Source of the DNA: Deltaproteobacteria bacterium
Lineage (GTDB): Bacteria; Myxococcota_A; Polyangia; Nannocystales; Nannocystaceae
Direction: 5' to 3'
NCBI GenBank assembly: GCA_003696955.1
Contig: RFGU01000083.1
Location: forward strand, 1 to 64,000
Length of the DNA: 64,000 nt
Position 1 is the first letter of the stretch, and each line of letters starts with the position of its first letter. Positions 1-8,173 of this stretch are shown here, one piece after another. The translations under genes and the position numbers were made by a program. The notes below the pieces were generated by a model that was given only the letters and a program-made list of their open reading frames with translations, ran no database searches and was not told the DNA's origin.

Positions 1-339
1 GCCCTGCCGGCGCTCGAGACCCTCGACGTGCGGGACAACAACGTGGCCGATCCGGCCCCCGTGGCAAGTCTCACGACGCTCACCTGGCTCGATCTGGGGG
101 ACAACGACATCGCGGACGTCACGTCCCTTACGGCCCTTTCGGGCCTGGTGAGCCTCGATTTGCGGGGCAACCTGATCACGGATCCGTCGCCGTTGCTCGC
201 GCTTCCCAACCTCGTCTTCCTCCACCTGGACAACAACCCCCTGGACTGCGCCGATCCCAATCTCCTGGACGTGTTGATGCAATTGGCCGGGCTCGTCGTC
301 GGGACCAACGGCGGCCAGTTCACCCACGACTGCGGGTGA
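1..339 (+). CDS. Leucine-rich-repeat protein, C-terminal end (partial)
   Basis: The frame is open from the window edge, so the start lies upstream. The visible 112 residues are leucine-rich repeats of about 22 residues, with units such as LTWLDLGDNDIAD and LVSLDLRGNLITDP, ending in a cap with the motif NNPLDC and a final Cys. The LxLxxNxI pattern is that of internalin-type LRRs, which usually form curved binding surfaces on secreted or surface proteins. The partner is unknown. It ends 21 bp before the convergent stop of the next gene. LRR identity is clear; location and function are inference because the N-terminus is missing. Confidence 0.85.
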   Translation, partial: ALPALETLDVRDNNVADPAPVASLTTLTWLDLGDNDIADVTSLTALSGLVSLDLRGNLITDPSPLLALPNLVFLHLDNNPLDCADPNLLDVLMQLAGLVVGTNGGQFTHDCG

Positions 340-360
340 CGTAGGCGGCGCCTTCGACGG

Positions 361-2607
361 TCAGAACCGGCCGATGAGTTGGACCCTCAGCCAGTGCTCG
401 GGGTTGGGTTCGCGCAACTGGCTTGCTTCTCGCGCGTCGAGGAAGAAACGTACGTCGTAGCGCAGTGCGATCACGAAGTGTCGTAGAACGTCGTAGGAGG
501 TCTCGGCGTAGACCCAGAGGGTCTCGGTCTCGCCGAAGCCTTCCGCCTCGAGGGCGTCCGTCGTCACGTCGCCGCCGATGTCCTCGATCTCGTAGCGCAT
601 GCGGGCGTGCAGGCGCCACGGATCGAGCGGACGCGCGGTGATCTGGGCGTAGGCGATGAGATCCTGACGAAACGAATCTGCGTACTCCTCCTCGTCGTCG
701 TCGAGCCATTCGTGCTGGTACGACAGGGAGAAATAGAGCCTGCGGATCGGGTCGAACCGCACGCGCCCGCGGATCAGGATCCGGCTTCCGGTGCACGGCA
801 GGGGTTCGCCCTCGAGGTCCGTCATCGTGGACGTCTCGTAGCAAGTGTCGTGGCCCGAGACGCGGAGGTCCCGGTCGTCGTACTCGAACCACAGGCCAGG
901 GCGCAGCCAACGCGTGGCCTGCACGTCGGTGCGCAGGCGGATCTGGGTCTTGGGGCGCTTCTCCGTGGGCTCGACCCAGAAGTCCGCCAGCCCGCGCAGG
1001 AACAGCCGCTTCTTGACCACCCCGGTGTACTTGAGGCGGCCGCCGGCCTCGTCGCGGGCCCGAAGGCCGTCGTCGGTGTCGGGCTGGGAGATCGGACCGG
1101 CGTAGGGGTTCGCGTAGTCGTCGTCGTAGTAGCGTTCGGACAGTTCGATCTCGTGGCGCCCGAACGTGGCCGTCTGACGCGCGATGACGGCGAATCCGCC
1201 CGGCGGACCCTCGCCCATGCTGTCGAAGCTGCCGGCGGCCTCGACGAAGAAGTCGGCCCACCCCACGCCGTAGCTGCCGTCGATGCCGACGGCGCCGTAG
1301 GGGCCGCCGTAGGGGCGCTTGGCCCAGTCCTGGAGGTCGAGGTCGGCGTCGGCGACGCGAAAGCGCAAGGTCGCGCCGTAGCCGGTCACCCCGATGTGGC
1401 TGCGACGGTCGTAGAAGTAGCTGAAGTTGCCGCCGCCGAGGATCTCGTCGTACATCCGCGGCAGGTTCGAGAACGAGAACCTTGTGGGCTCGGCCGGGTC
1501 GGCGTCCCGGTTGTAGACCCACGGCGCCTTGCACTCGGGGCCTTCCTCGGCATCGTTCGTCGGGTCGGGGCAGGCGGTCGGGTTGCGCAGTTGGTACTGG
1601 TAGACGTCGAACGTCTGGTAGGAGAAGAACCCGTAGGCCTGGAGCCATCCCACCGGCAGGGCGATGTGCTTGGCGCCCGCGGCGAGCCCCCGCAGCCCGA
1701 AGGTCCAGTCGAAGTCCGGCGTGCCGTAGCGGTACCGGGCGTCCCCGGCGCAGGGGGATTCGGGCAGGGGGACGTTGGCCTCGCTCTCGCGGCAGCGGCG
1801 CGTGGCCTGGGTGCTCCACCGTAGGAGGTTGTCGGCGTAGAATCCGTTGGGGGTGTAGCGGCTCGTCGTGTCCATGACGAGCCGCTGGCCGAAGCCGATG
1901 CGGTAGGTGCCGGCCAAGATGCCCCACTTGGGCGTGTCCCAGGCCACGTGGAACTTGGGCAGGCGCGGCATGGGGGCGGGCTCGCGGGCCACCAGGGCGC
2001 CCGCGAACCCCTCGGAGTCGCGGGTGGGATCCCACCGCACGTCGCGCACGGTGTTGCGCTCGAGGGTGGCAGCGACCCCCATGTCGAGGTGCCGTGCCGT
2101 TCGGATCCTGGCCTGGAGCGCCATGGGGGGCACGCGCGGATCGCCGAACAGGTGGGTCGTCCGATAGCGGACCTCCCCGTGGGTCTCCACCTTCGGCCGC
2201 GTGTCGGGCACGATGAGGAAGGCGGCGATGGCCCGCGCCTTGTCGGCCGGCAGCACCCCGGCGGCCACCAGGTTGGCCGGGTTGCCGATGCGCCCCGCCT
2301 CGGCGCGATAGGCCAGTATCGCGTCGACGTCCTCGTAGGTCAGGTTCGGCAGGGCATAGAGGTCCTCCCGGCCCGCCGTCTCGAGATCGACGCCGCGTCG
2401 CATGAGTTCGAGCAACGTATCGAACGTGTCCTGGGAGATGGCGTCGGCGGCGAGGAGATCGTAGAGGTCGTCCTCGTCGTCCACGTCGATGAAGATCTCG
2501 TACTCGGCCGCCCGAAGGACCGGTGCGCTCAGCACGGACGCGGCCGCGGCGGCGGCCGAAAGGCAGCGCAGCAGGGCACGAGCGAGGCGGCGAGGGCGCG
2601 ATGTCAC
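361..2607 (-). CDS. Helix-hairpin-helix protein with predicted outer-membrane beta-barrel
   Basis: About 748 residues from a GTG at 2607. That start gives a good Sec signal (RPRRLARALLRCL, then an Ala-rich core, cleaved near residue 31) and lies 19 nt after the upstream nuclease stop. Residues about 35-130 are acidic and helical with helix-hairpin-helix-like repeats (LETAGREDLYALPNL, then RIGNPANLVAAGVL), a fold that often contacts nucleic acid. The rest alternates polar and aromatic residues in strand-like stretches (YFSLSYQHEW, HFVIALRYDVRF) and ends in F, as outer-membrane barrels do. It is the last gene of an operon with two secreted nucleases and a lamin-tail lipoprotein, so a role in binding or passing DNA fragments is possible but inferred. 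The reading frame extends further upstream inside the nuclease gene. Confidence 0.75.
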   Translation of the reverse strand: MTSRPRRLARALLRCLSAAAAAASVLSAPVLRAAEYEIFIDVDDEDDLYDLLAADAISQDTFDTLLELMRRGVDLETAGREDLYALPNLTYEDVDAILAYRAEAGRIGNPANLVAAGVLPADKARAIAAFLIVPDTRPKVETHGEVRYRTTHLFGDPRVPPMALQARIRTARHLDMGVAATLERNTVRDVRWDPTRDSEGFAGALVAREPAPMPRLPKFHVAWDTPKWGILAGTYRIGFGQRLVMDTTSRYTPNGFYADNLLRWSTQATRRCRESEANVPLPESPCAGDARYRYGTPDFDWTFGLRGLAAGAKHIALPVGWLQAYGFFSYQTFDVYQYQLRNPTACPDPTNDAEEGPECKAPWVYNRDADPAEPTRFSFSNLPRMYDEILGGGNFSYFYDRRSHIGVTGYGATLRFRVADADLDLQDWAKRPYGGPYGAVGIDGSYGVGWADFFVEAAGSFDSMGEGPPGGFAVIARQTATFGRHEIELSERYYDDDYANPYAGPISQPDTDDGLRARDEAGGRLKYTGVVKKRLFLRGLADFWVEPTEKRPKTQIRLRTDVQATRWLRPGLWFEYDDRDLRVSGHDTCYETSTMTDLEGEPLPCTGSRILIRGRVRFDPIRRLYFSLSYQHEWLDDDEEEYADSFRQDLIAYAQITARPLDPWRLHARMRYEIEDIGGDVTTDALEAEGFGETETLWVYAETSYDVLRHFVIALRYDVRFFLDAREASQLREPNPEHWLRVQLIGRF

Positions 2608-2626
2608 GGCGGCGGAGCGGTGCGGT

Positions 2627-3130
2627 TCAGCACGGCGGAGGCGAGCATACGCCCCAAAGCCCTGCGCCTGCGTCCTTCGCCGCCTGCTCGGCTGCCCGAT
2701 AGATGTCGGCCCGGTCGGCGCCGTTGGGGGGGATCTCGAGGACGCAGGCATACCCGCGTTCGACGAGGGTCAGATTGATCTCGCGACCGTCGATGGAGAC
2801 GTAGGCCAGCAGGCGATCGTAGTCGTCGCGGCAGACCTCGTCGTATTCGAGGTCCACCTCGCGGCCCTCCACCAGGCTGCGGTTGGCTTCGGCGGCCTCG
2901 GGGCCAAAGCACTCGGCCATCCCCGAGATCTCCGGCGTGTCCACCAGCAGGTAGCGGACGCGGTGTCCGTCGGCGAGAACGACGGTGTCGCCGTCGATCA
3001 CGCGGTCGACGACGCCCCGCGCCGGCCCGCACGGTTCGTCCGTGCAAGCCGGGAGCATCGATCCCGCTGCAAGGATCGCGAACGTCCGCCGAACACGGTG
3101 GGCGGCCGTGCACGGAGATCCTACGGACAC
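2627..3130 (-). CDS. Secreted SNase-like thermonuclease (lipoprotein)
   Basis: Staphylococcal-nuclease-fold enzyme of about 167 residues, expected to cleave DNA or RNA outside the cytoplasm using calcium. Catalytic residues of the family are visible: DGDT, then VRYLLVDTPE with the Arg, Asp and Glu in the expected spacing, and YDRLLAYV with the second Arg. The N-terminal stretch FAILAAGSMLPAC looks like a lipobox. I chose the GTG at 3130, which overlaps the end of the upstream lamin-tail gene by 10 bp; a later ATG would remove the signal sequence. The overlap and the 19-nt gap to the next gene suggest co-transcription. Family call firm, exact start moderate. Confidence 0.85.
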   Translation of the reverse strand: MSVGSPCTAAHRVRRTFAILAAGSMLPACTDEPCGPARGVVDRVIDGDTVVLADGHRVRYLLVDTPEISGMAECFGPEAAEANRSLVEGREVDLEYDEVCRDDYDRLLAYVSIDGREINLTLVERGYACVLEIPPNGADRADIYRAAEQAAKDAGAGLWGVCSPPPC

Positions 3131-5853
3131 ATCTCCCCCATCGCCTTCGGGCTGCCCAGGTCCCCATCGCCGTAGGCCATGGTGGCCGGACACCAGTTCA
3201 TCGCGTCGTCGTTCGACACGGGGTCCTCCGCGGTCGGGTCGAGGGTCCACGAGGCGCCCGTGTTGCTCGTCGCCCAGGTGACCGTGTCGAGGGTCGTGCC
3301 GTCGCGAACCAGGGAGAGGGTGCCGTTGGTGTTCACCAGGCTGAAGCCGAACGTATGGTCGACGGGCGGCAGGCCGCCGTTCGTCGCCGTGTCTTGGTTG
3401 CGCGCGAAGAGGATCCGGTCGCCCGTCGTCACCGAAAGACAGTTGGGACTGGCGAGGGTCGTCGCCGGGTTGAGGGGATCGGGACCGAGCCCGATGCCGT
3501 TGAGGTCCACGTCGGCGGTGGCGAGGACCTCGAACCACTCGCCGGCGGCGTCCGACACGGCGTTCGGGTTGGGCATCACCTCGGTGATCACGAGGTCACC
3601 CACCGTGGGCGGCACCACGGCCCGCAGGTTGCCGCCGTCGAGGCAGGAATCACCCATGGGACACGGCGGGTTCGTGGCCGCCGGGGTACCCAGGTCACCG
3701 TCGCCGTAGGCCATGGCGCCGTCGCACCAGTTGTTCGGGTCGTCGTTCGCCGCGGGATCCTCGGCCGACGGATCGAGCGAAAGGGACGCACCCGCGGATG
3801 CCGACGTCCAGGTCACCGCGTCGAGCAGCGCGCCCGAAAGGCCGATCTGCAGGCTTCCGTTCGCGTTGACCAGGCCGAACGAGAAGGTGAAGTCCGGCGT
3901 CGGCAAGCCGCCGTTCTGCAGGGGGTCGGCGTTGCGCGCGAACAACAGGCGCGTGCCCGCCATGACCCGCAGGCAGTCGGCCGAGGTGAGCGTGGCGTCG
4001 GGCATGGCGATGTCGGCACCGAGGTCGAGCCCGTTCAAGTCCACGTCGGCCGTGACCAGGACCTCGAACCACTCGCCGGCCGCGTCCGCCACCGCGTTCG
4101 GGTTGGGCATCACCTCGGTGATCACGAGGTCACCGACGGTGGGCGCGACGATGGGGCGGGGCGAGCCGCCGTCGAGGCAGGTGTCGCCGCCGGCGCAGGG
4201 CGGGTTGGCGGCGGCCGGCGTACCGAGATCGCCGTCACCGTAGGGGGTCGTGGCCGCGCACCAGTTGTTCGGGTCGTCGTTGGCCGTTGCATCCTCGGCC
4301 GACGGGTCGAGGGCGAGGCTCGCGCCGTCGGGGGCGCTCGCCCACGTCACCGAGTCGACCACGGTGCCGTCCGTCGAGAGGACCAGGGTACCGTCGCTGT
4401 TGACGAGGCTGTGGCCGAAGACCACGTCCACCGGCGGTAGCCCCCCGTTCTGCGTGGTGTCCGCCACCCGCGCGAACACGAGCCGGGTGCCCGCCGTGAC
4501 CGAAAGGCAGTCGAGATCGGACAGGACCGTGGCCGGCATGTCCGCCGACGTGCCGATGCCGATGCCGTTCAAGTCCACGTCGGCGGTCACGAGCACCTCG
4601 AACCACTCGCCGTCGGCGTCGGCGACCGCGGATGGATTGGGCATCACCTCGGTGATCACCAGGTCGCCGGGCCCGGGCGGCACGATGGGGCGCGGCGTGA
4701 TGCCGTCGAGGCATTCGTCCCCTCCGCCACCACCGCACGGCGTGTTCGCCTGGCCGGGCGTGCCGAGGTCCCCGTCACCGTAGACGGCCGTGGCGTCGCA
4801 CCATGCGTTCGGGTCGTCGTTGGCCGTGGGATCCTCCGCGTTCGGATCGAGGTTGCGGGCGGCGCCGGCCGTGGTGCCCGACCACGTGACGGCGTCGAGT
4901 ACCGTGCCGTCCACGGAGAGCACGAGGCCTCCGCCCGCGTTGGGCAGCCCGAAGCCGAAGGTGCGATCCACGGTGGGTAGGCCGCCGTTGGCGGCCGGGT
5001 CGGAATTGCGGGCGAAGACGAGGCGGGTCCCCGCCGCGACGCGAAGACACGAGGGGTCGGAGACGGTTTCCTTGGGCGCCCCGGGCTCGGTGCCCAACTC
5101 GAGGCCGTTCAGGTCGACGTCGGCCGTCACCAGCACCTCGAACCACTCCCCGTCCGCGTCGGCCGCGGCGGACGGATCGGGCATCACCTCCGTGATCACG
5201 AGATCGCCCGGCGCCGGCGGCTCGGCGGGGCGCGCCGTGCCCCCGTCGTCGCACGTGGGCGGGCCGAAGCACGCCGGATTGGCGGCACCTGGCGTGCCCC
5301 GCTTGCCCGGCGCGTATTCGACGTCGGCCTCGCACCATTGCGCCGGATCGTCGTTGCGCAGGGCGTCCGGGGGCATCGAGCCGTCCAGGGCGAGGGATGC
5401 GTCCTCCGGCGCGTTCTCGTAGGTCACCGTGTCGATCACCGTGCCCCCGCACTCGATGGACAAGGTCCCGCCGGTGTTCGTCAGGCTGCCGAGGTCGCGG
5501 TCGTACCCGTAGCCGAGGTGCTCGGGCAACCCCTCGTTGGGGACGTCGCCGAGGGCCACGTAGGCTCCCGGCTCGAGGACGAGGTCCGCGACGAAGTGAC
5601 GTTTTTGGGCCGACCCGTCGAGCCGGGACGCGACGAGCCGCATCCCGGTCATGTCCACCGAAACGCTCGAGACGTTGGCGATCTCGAACCACTCGCCGCC
5701 TTCGTCGGCACCCGACGGGTTGGCGAAGATCTCCGTGACGACCAGATCGCCCGGAAGGGGACAGTCGATGTCGCTGACGCTGCCGCGCTGGCAGCCCGGG
5801 ACGACGAGGGCCGCCAAGACGGCGGCGAGCGACGTGATGCGTGCAGTGCTCAT
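3121..5853 (-). CDS. Lipoprotein with five lamin-tail (LTD) domains
   Basis: About 910 residues. The second of two ATGs (5853) is chosen because a GAGG sits 8 nt before it, against only 2 nt before the ATG at 5859. A lipoprotein signal ends LAALVVPGC. Five lamin-tail domains follow. The first begins DLVVTEIFANPSG; the other four are near copies beginning DLVITEVMPNP and containing GEWFEVL and ADVDLNG, each about 177-180 residues. Bacterial LTDs are Ig-like folds common in secreted proteins, often next to nucleases or phosphatases, where they are thought to bind nucleic acid or surfaces. Here the gene lies between two secreted nucleases in one operon. Nucleic-acid tethering is therefore my inference; domain identity is firm. 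Confidence 0.88.
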   Translation of the reverse strand: MSTARITSLAAVLAALVVPGCQRGSVSDIDCPLPGDLVVTEIFANPSGADEGGEWFEIANVSSVSVDMTGMRLVASRLDGSAQKRHFVADLVLEPGAYVALGDVPNEGLPEHLGYGYDRDLGSLTNTGGTLSIECGGTVIDTVTYENAPEDASLALDGSMPPDALRNDDPAQWCEADVEYAPGKRGTPGAANPACFGPPTCDDGGTARPAEPPAPGDLVITEVMPDPSAAADADGEWFEVLVTADVDLNGLELGTEPGAPKETVSDPSCLRVAAGTRLVFARNSDPAANGGLPTVDRTFGFGLPNAGGGLVLSVDGTVLDAVTWSGTTAGAARNLDPNAEDPTANDDPNAWCDATAVYGDGDLGTPGQANTPCGGGGGDECLDGITPRPIVPPGPGDLVITEVMPNPSAVADADGEWFEVLVTADVDLNGIGIGTSADMPATVLSDLDCLSVTAGTRLVFARVADTTQNGGLPPVDVVFGHSLVNSDGTLVLSTDGTVVDSVTWASAPDGASLALDPSAEDATANDDPNNWCAATTPYGDGDLGTPAAANPPCAGGDTCLDGGSPRPIVAPTVGDLVITEVMPNPNAVADAAGEWFEVLVTADVDLNGLDLGADIAMPDATLTSADCLRVMAGTRLLFARNADPLQNGGLPTPDFTFSFGLVNANGSLQIGLSGALLDAVTWTSASAGASLSLDPSAEDPAANDDPNNWCDGAMAYGDGDLGTPAATNPPCPMGDSCLDGGNLRAVVPPTVGDLVITEVMPNPNAVSDAAGEWFEVLATADVDLNGIGLGPDPLNPATTLASPNCLSVTTGDRILFARNQDTATNGGLPPVDHTFGFSLVNTNGTLSLVRDGTTLDTVTWATSNTGASWTLDPTAEDPVSNDDAMNWCPATMAYGDGDLGSPKAMGEMCP
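3540..5260. repeat. In-gene tandem repeats encoding LTD units (period about 530-540 bp)
   Basis: Four successive copies of a near-identical stretch (CACCTCGGTGATCACGAGGT and variants) occur near 3578, 4118, 4648 and 5188. These mark a direct repeat of about 530-540 bp inside the LTD gene. Similarity is high at DNA level, which suggests recent internal duplication or ongoing recombination. The repeat count could therefore vary between strains. Confidence 0.8.
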
Positions 5854-5881
5854 GGTCATGACCTCGGGGTGGGAGGAAGGA

Positions 5882-7093
5882 TCACGGGGCCGGTGCAGGG
5901 GACGGCGGTTCGGTGGAGGGGGGGCCGCTCCGTGCGGCCGCCCGGGGGCGTGTCGATGCCGCGGCCTCGTGCGGCTGTGGAACCGGCGTCGGCCCCGGAG
6001 GGGTGTAGGGCGGCAAGGTGACCTGGCGGGCGGCCCGCACGACGACCTCGAACACGTCCTTCTTGCGGCGCTGGTCGTGGTAGTGCTGGACCGGACCACG
6101 CACGACGACGTACTCGCCCACGTAGTCGGCGATGCCGCTGTCCTCGAAGGCCAAGGGATCGACGAACACCACGGGCAGGTCCTCGCCACGGCGATGGGCG
6201 AGGAAGACCAGCACCAGGTCGCCCTTGGTCTCCACGATCTTGGCGACGGTGCCGAGCACCGAGACGTCCTTGCCCTCGAAGGCCGAAAGGCGCTCGAGGG
6301 CGCGGTGCCGGCCGAGCACGATGTGGTCGTCCCGGGTCTCGGCCTTGGATTCGAAGGCATCGACAAAGTCGCCCCGGGCGTACCACCAGGCAAGGCGCGC
6401 GTCGTAGTCGGGATAGTGCTGCTTGGAGGGATCCCAGATCCCACGGCCGGCGGCCCGAGCCTCGGCCATGGCGGCTTCGAACTCGCCGCGAAATCGGCGT
6501 GAATGGCCGTACTTGGGAAAGTAGGGCGCCATGCCCGCGCGCACGGCCTCGACGTTGTAGTGCAGCCGCTTGCCGTCCTTGACGACGAAGACGTACGACA
6601 GGATCCGCCCGTAGCGTCCGCGCAGTTCCTCCGGGTGATCGCGTTCGAGTTCCACGGTGTCGATGCCGGCGAAGAACGCCTCGGCGAAGTGCTTGGCCTC
6701 CTCGCCGAGGGGCGTTGCGATCTTCACCGGTCGGTTCGACTGCGCGGCCTTCTTGGCCAGGTAGACTTCCCATCCCTGATCGTAGAGCACCCGGTCGGAC
6801 TTCGACTTGAAGGTCTCCTCGGTGTCGATGGCCAGAAGGCGCAGGCTCGCATCGAGGCCTTCGACCTTGATCGTGTCGCCGTCGACGATCCCCTTCGGGG
6901 CCAAGCGGTAGGTGCCGATGACGACGCCGGGATCGGCCGCGAGCGCGGCATCGACGGCGGTGCGGTCGAATCGATACGATGGCTTCGGAGCCTTGGCCGG
7001 CGCGCCGGTGTCGCCCGAGCGCGGTCCGCACGCGGCGAGGAGTAGGGCTGCGCTCCATAGGGGCGCGGCCAAACGTCGTTTCGCACCGGGCAT
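5882..7093 (-). CDS. SNase-like nuclease lipoprotein with C-terminal OB-like domain
   Basis: 403 residues. Signal WSAALLLAACG fits a lipoprotein. Residues about 60-210 hold a second nuclease domain of the staphylococcal-nuclease family, longer than the classical one. IVDGDTIKV, LRLLAIDTEETF and YGRILSYVFV supply the expected catalytic Asp, Arg, Asp, Glu and Arg. Residues about 265-355 look like an OB or tRNA-binding-type beta domain (VSVLGTVAKIVETKGDLVLV). A Pro-rich tail closes the protein. This is the first gene of the nuclease operon; its stop is 28 nt before the LTD gene start. It is divergent from the riboswitch-controlled gene to the right. Predicted activity is extracytoplasmic DNA or RNA cleavage. 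Confidence 0.85.
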   Translation of the reverse strand: MPGAKRRLAAPLWSAALLLAACGPRSGDTGAPAKAPKPSYRFDRTAVDAALAADPGVVIGTYRLAPKGIVDGDTIKVEGLDASLRLLAIDTEETFKSKSDRVLYDQGWEVYLAKKAAQSNRPVKIATPLGEEAKHFAEAFFAGIDTVELERDHPEELRGRYGRILSYVFVVKDGKRLHYNVEAVRAGMAPYFPKYGHSRRFRGEFEAAMAEARAAGRGIWDPSKQHYPDYDARLAWWYARGDFVDAFESKAETRDDHIVLGRHRALERLSAFEGKDVSVLGTVAKIVETKGDLVLVFLAHRRGEDLPVVFVDPLAFEDSGIADYVGEYVVVRGPVQHYHDQRRKKDVFEVVVRAARQVTLPPYTPPGPTPVPQPHEAAASTRPRAAARSGPPSTEPPSPAPAP

Positions 7094-7162
7094 CCCGCGC
7101 GGCAGTGTACGGGAGATCGTCGGGCGAGGAGGAGCCGTTCACGTCACGTTGCGCCGAAGCGG

Positions 7163-7191
7163 TTGACACGTGCGGAATCGAGCGATAGGGA
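7163..7191 (+). promoter_or_regulatory. Sigma-70-type promoter of the rightward cobalamin riboswitch
   Basis: A perfect -35 TTGACA (7163-7168), a 17-nt spacer and a -10-like TAGGGA (7186-7191). The predicted transcription start near 7198-7200 coincides with the first base of the riboswitch P1 stem, which supports the assignment. Confidence 0.7.
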
Positions 7192-7199
7192 TCCGCCCG

Positions 7200-7361
7200 C
7201 CGGCGGTCCCGCCCTCGGCGGGCCAAGAGGGAACGCGGTGTGAATCCGCGACTGCCCCGCAGCGGTGAGCAGGAACGAACGCCGAACCACGCGGCACTGG
7301 GACGATCTCCTGGGAAGCCTCGGCAAGTAGGTCGCCTGCGAGTCCGAAGACCTGCCGCCGG
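7200..7361 (+). promoter_or_regulatory. Cobalamin riboswitch (rightward)
   Basis: Hallmark cobalamin-aptamer blocks occur in order: GGGAACGCGGTGTGAATCC, then GACTGCCCCGCAGCGGTGAG, a CTGGGAAG block, and GCCTGCGAGTCCGAAGACC. The ends pair perfectly (CCGGCGG at 7200-7206 with CCGCCGG at 7355-7361), giving P1. Such elements sense adenosylcobalamin or a related corrinoid and normally repress uptake or B12-independent genes. It is followed after 110 nt by a single lipoprotein gene, so that gene is predicted to be induced when B12 is scarce. Confidence 0.95.
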
Positions 7362-7471
7362 CCCGTGCACGACGCACGGATCGCCCACGGCCTCGAGGGA
7401 GGGCCCGGGCGCCACGCGCAGGGTGCGTGTGTCGTTTCCGGGCTCGTCGGGCCAGCGAGAAAGGAACGACC

Positions 7472-8173
7472 ATGCACACCATCCGAGACCTCGTTCACAT
7501 CACCAAGACTGCGTCGGGCCGGATCGCCCGCCGTCCCCTCCTGCTTTCGACCGCGCTCGCGTTGAGCGTCGGAGCGTGCTCCGGCGACGACGACGGGACG
7601 GCCGGAGGCACGACCGGCACCACCTCGGGCACGACGGCCGCCTCGACGTCCTCCACGGCGACCACCGGCACGACGGGCACCACCGCGACCACGACCACGG
7701 ACGCCTCGTCCACCGACACGGGCACCGGCGACACCGGAGCATCGGACACGGGCACCGGCGATACGGGCACCGGCGACACCGGAGCATCGGACACGGGCAC
7801 CGGCGATACGGGCACGGGCGGCGTGGGCCTCGAGATCGCCGGCATGTACGTCGACGAATGGGGCACGAGCCACGATATCGACGAGAGCACGTGGACCATG
7901 GACTTCGGTGGCGGCACGCCCGCCGTGTTCCACGTGCTGTCCTACGACAACGACGCGGACTTCCTCGTCGCGCGCAACGACGACGCCAACGACTACAACC
8001 CGGGCCTCTACAGCCGCTTCGATTGGACGTACGCGATGGGCGCGCTCTGGTACTGCCAGACGGTCTTCGATGCGCCCACGGCCCAGGACGCCGAGAACGC
8101 GCCGCCGGCGGACGCCACGGACCCGTCGACCGGCGGTTGCGGCGGCTTCGCCTGGACGAACCTCACTCCCTGA
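7472..8173 (+). CDS. Riboswitch-controlled surface lipoprotein of unknown family
   Basis: 233 residues from the ATG at 7472, preceded by AGAAAGGAACGACC, which holds a good ribosome site. The signal ends LALSVGAC. Residues about 35-115 are a low-complexity Thr/Gly/Ser/Asp linker. The remaining about 115 residues form a compact domain with many aromatic residues (MYVDEWGTSH, STWTMDFGGG, YSRFDWTYAMGALWYCQ) and two Cys that could form a disulphide. I do not recognise the domain. It is the only gene under the rightward cobalamin riboswitch, and its 3-prime end overlaps the btuD-like gene tail-to-tail by 11 bp. A role in capturing B12 or another corrinoid at the cell surface is inferred from regulation alone. 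Confidence 0.85.
   Translation: MHTIRDLVHITKTASGRIARRPLLLSTALALSVGACSGDDDGTAGGTTGTTSGTTAASTSSTATTGTTGTTATTTTDASSTDTGTGDTGASDTGTGDTGTGDTGASDTGTGDTGTGGVGLEIAGMYVDEWGTSHDIDESTWTMDFGGGTPAVFHVLSYDNDADFLVARNDDANDYNPGLYSRFDWTYAMGALWYCQTVFDAPTAQDAENAPPADATDPSTGGCGGFAWTNLTP
7730..7819 (+). repeat. 45-bp tandem repeat in lipoprotein linker
   Basis: A 45-bp unit starting GACACCGGAGCATCGG occurs at 7730-7774 and again at 7775-7819 with only minor difference at the end. It encodes two copies of a 15-residue Asp/Thr/Gly/Ser stretch in the linker, so it probably sets stalk length. Confidence 0.8.

Noticed and set aside
607-1824. Long open frame opposite the HHH-barrel protein
   Set aside because: No signal, no domains, Val/Gly/Ala/Arg-rich composition; the minus-strand frame has a signal peptide and barrel pattern.
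3540-5260. Large direct repeats as a mobile element or segmental duplication of genes
   Set aside because: Repeats stay in frame within one gene and correspond to LTD domains.
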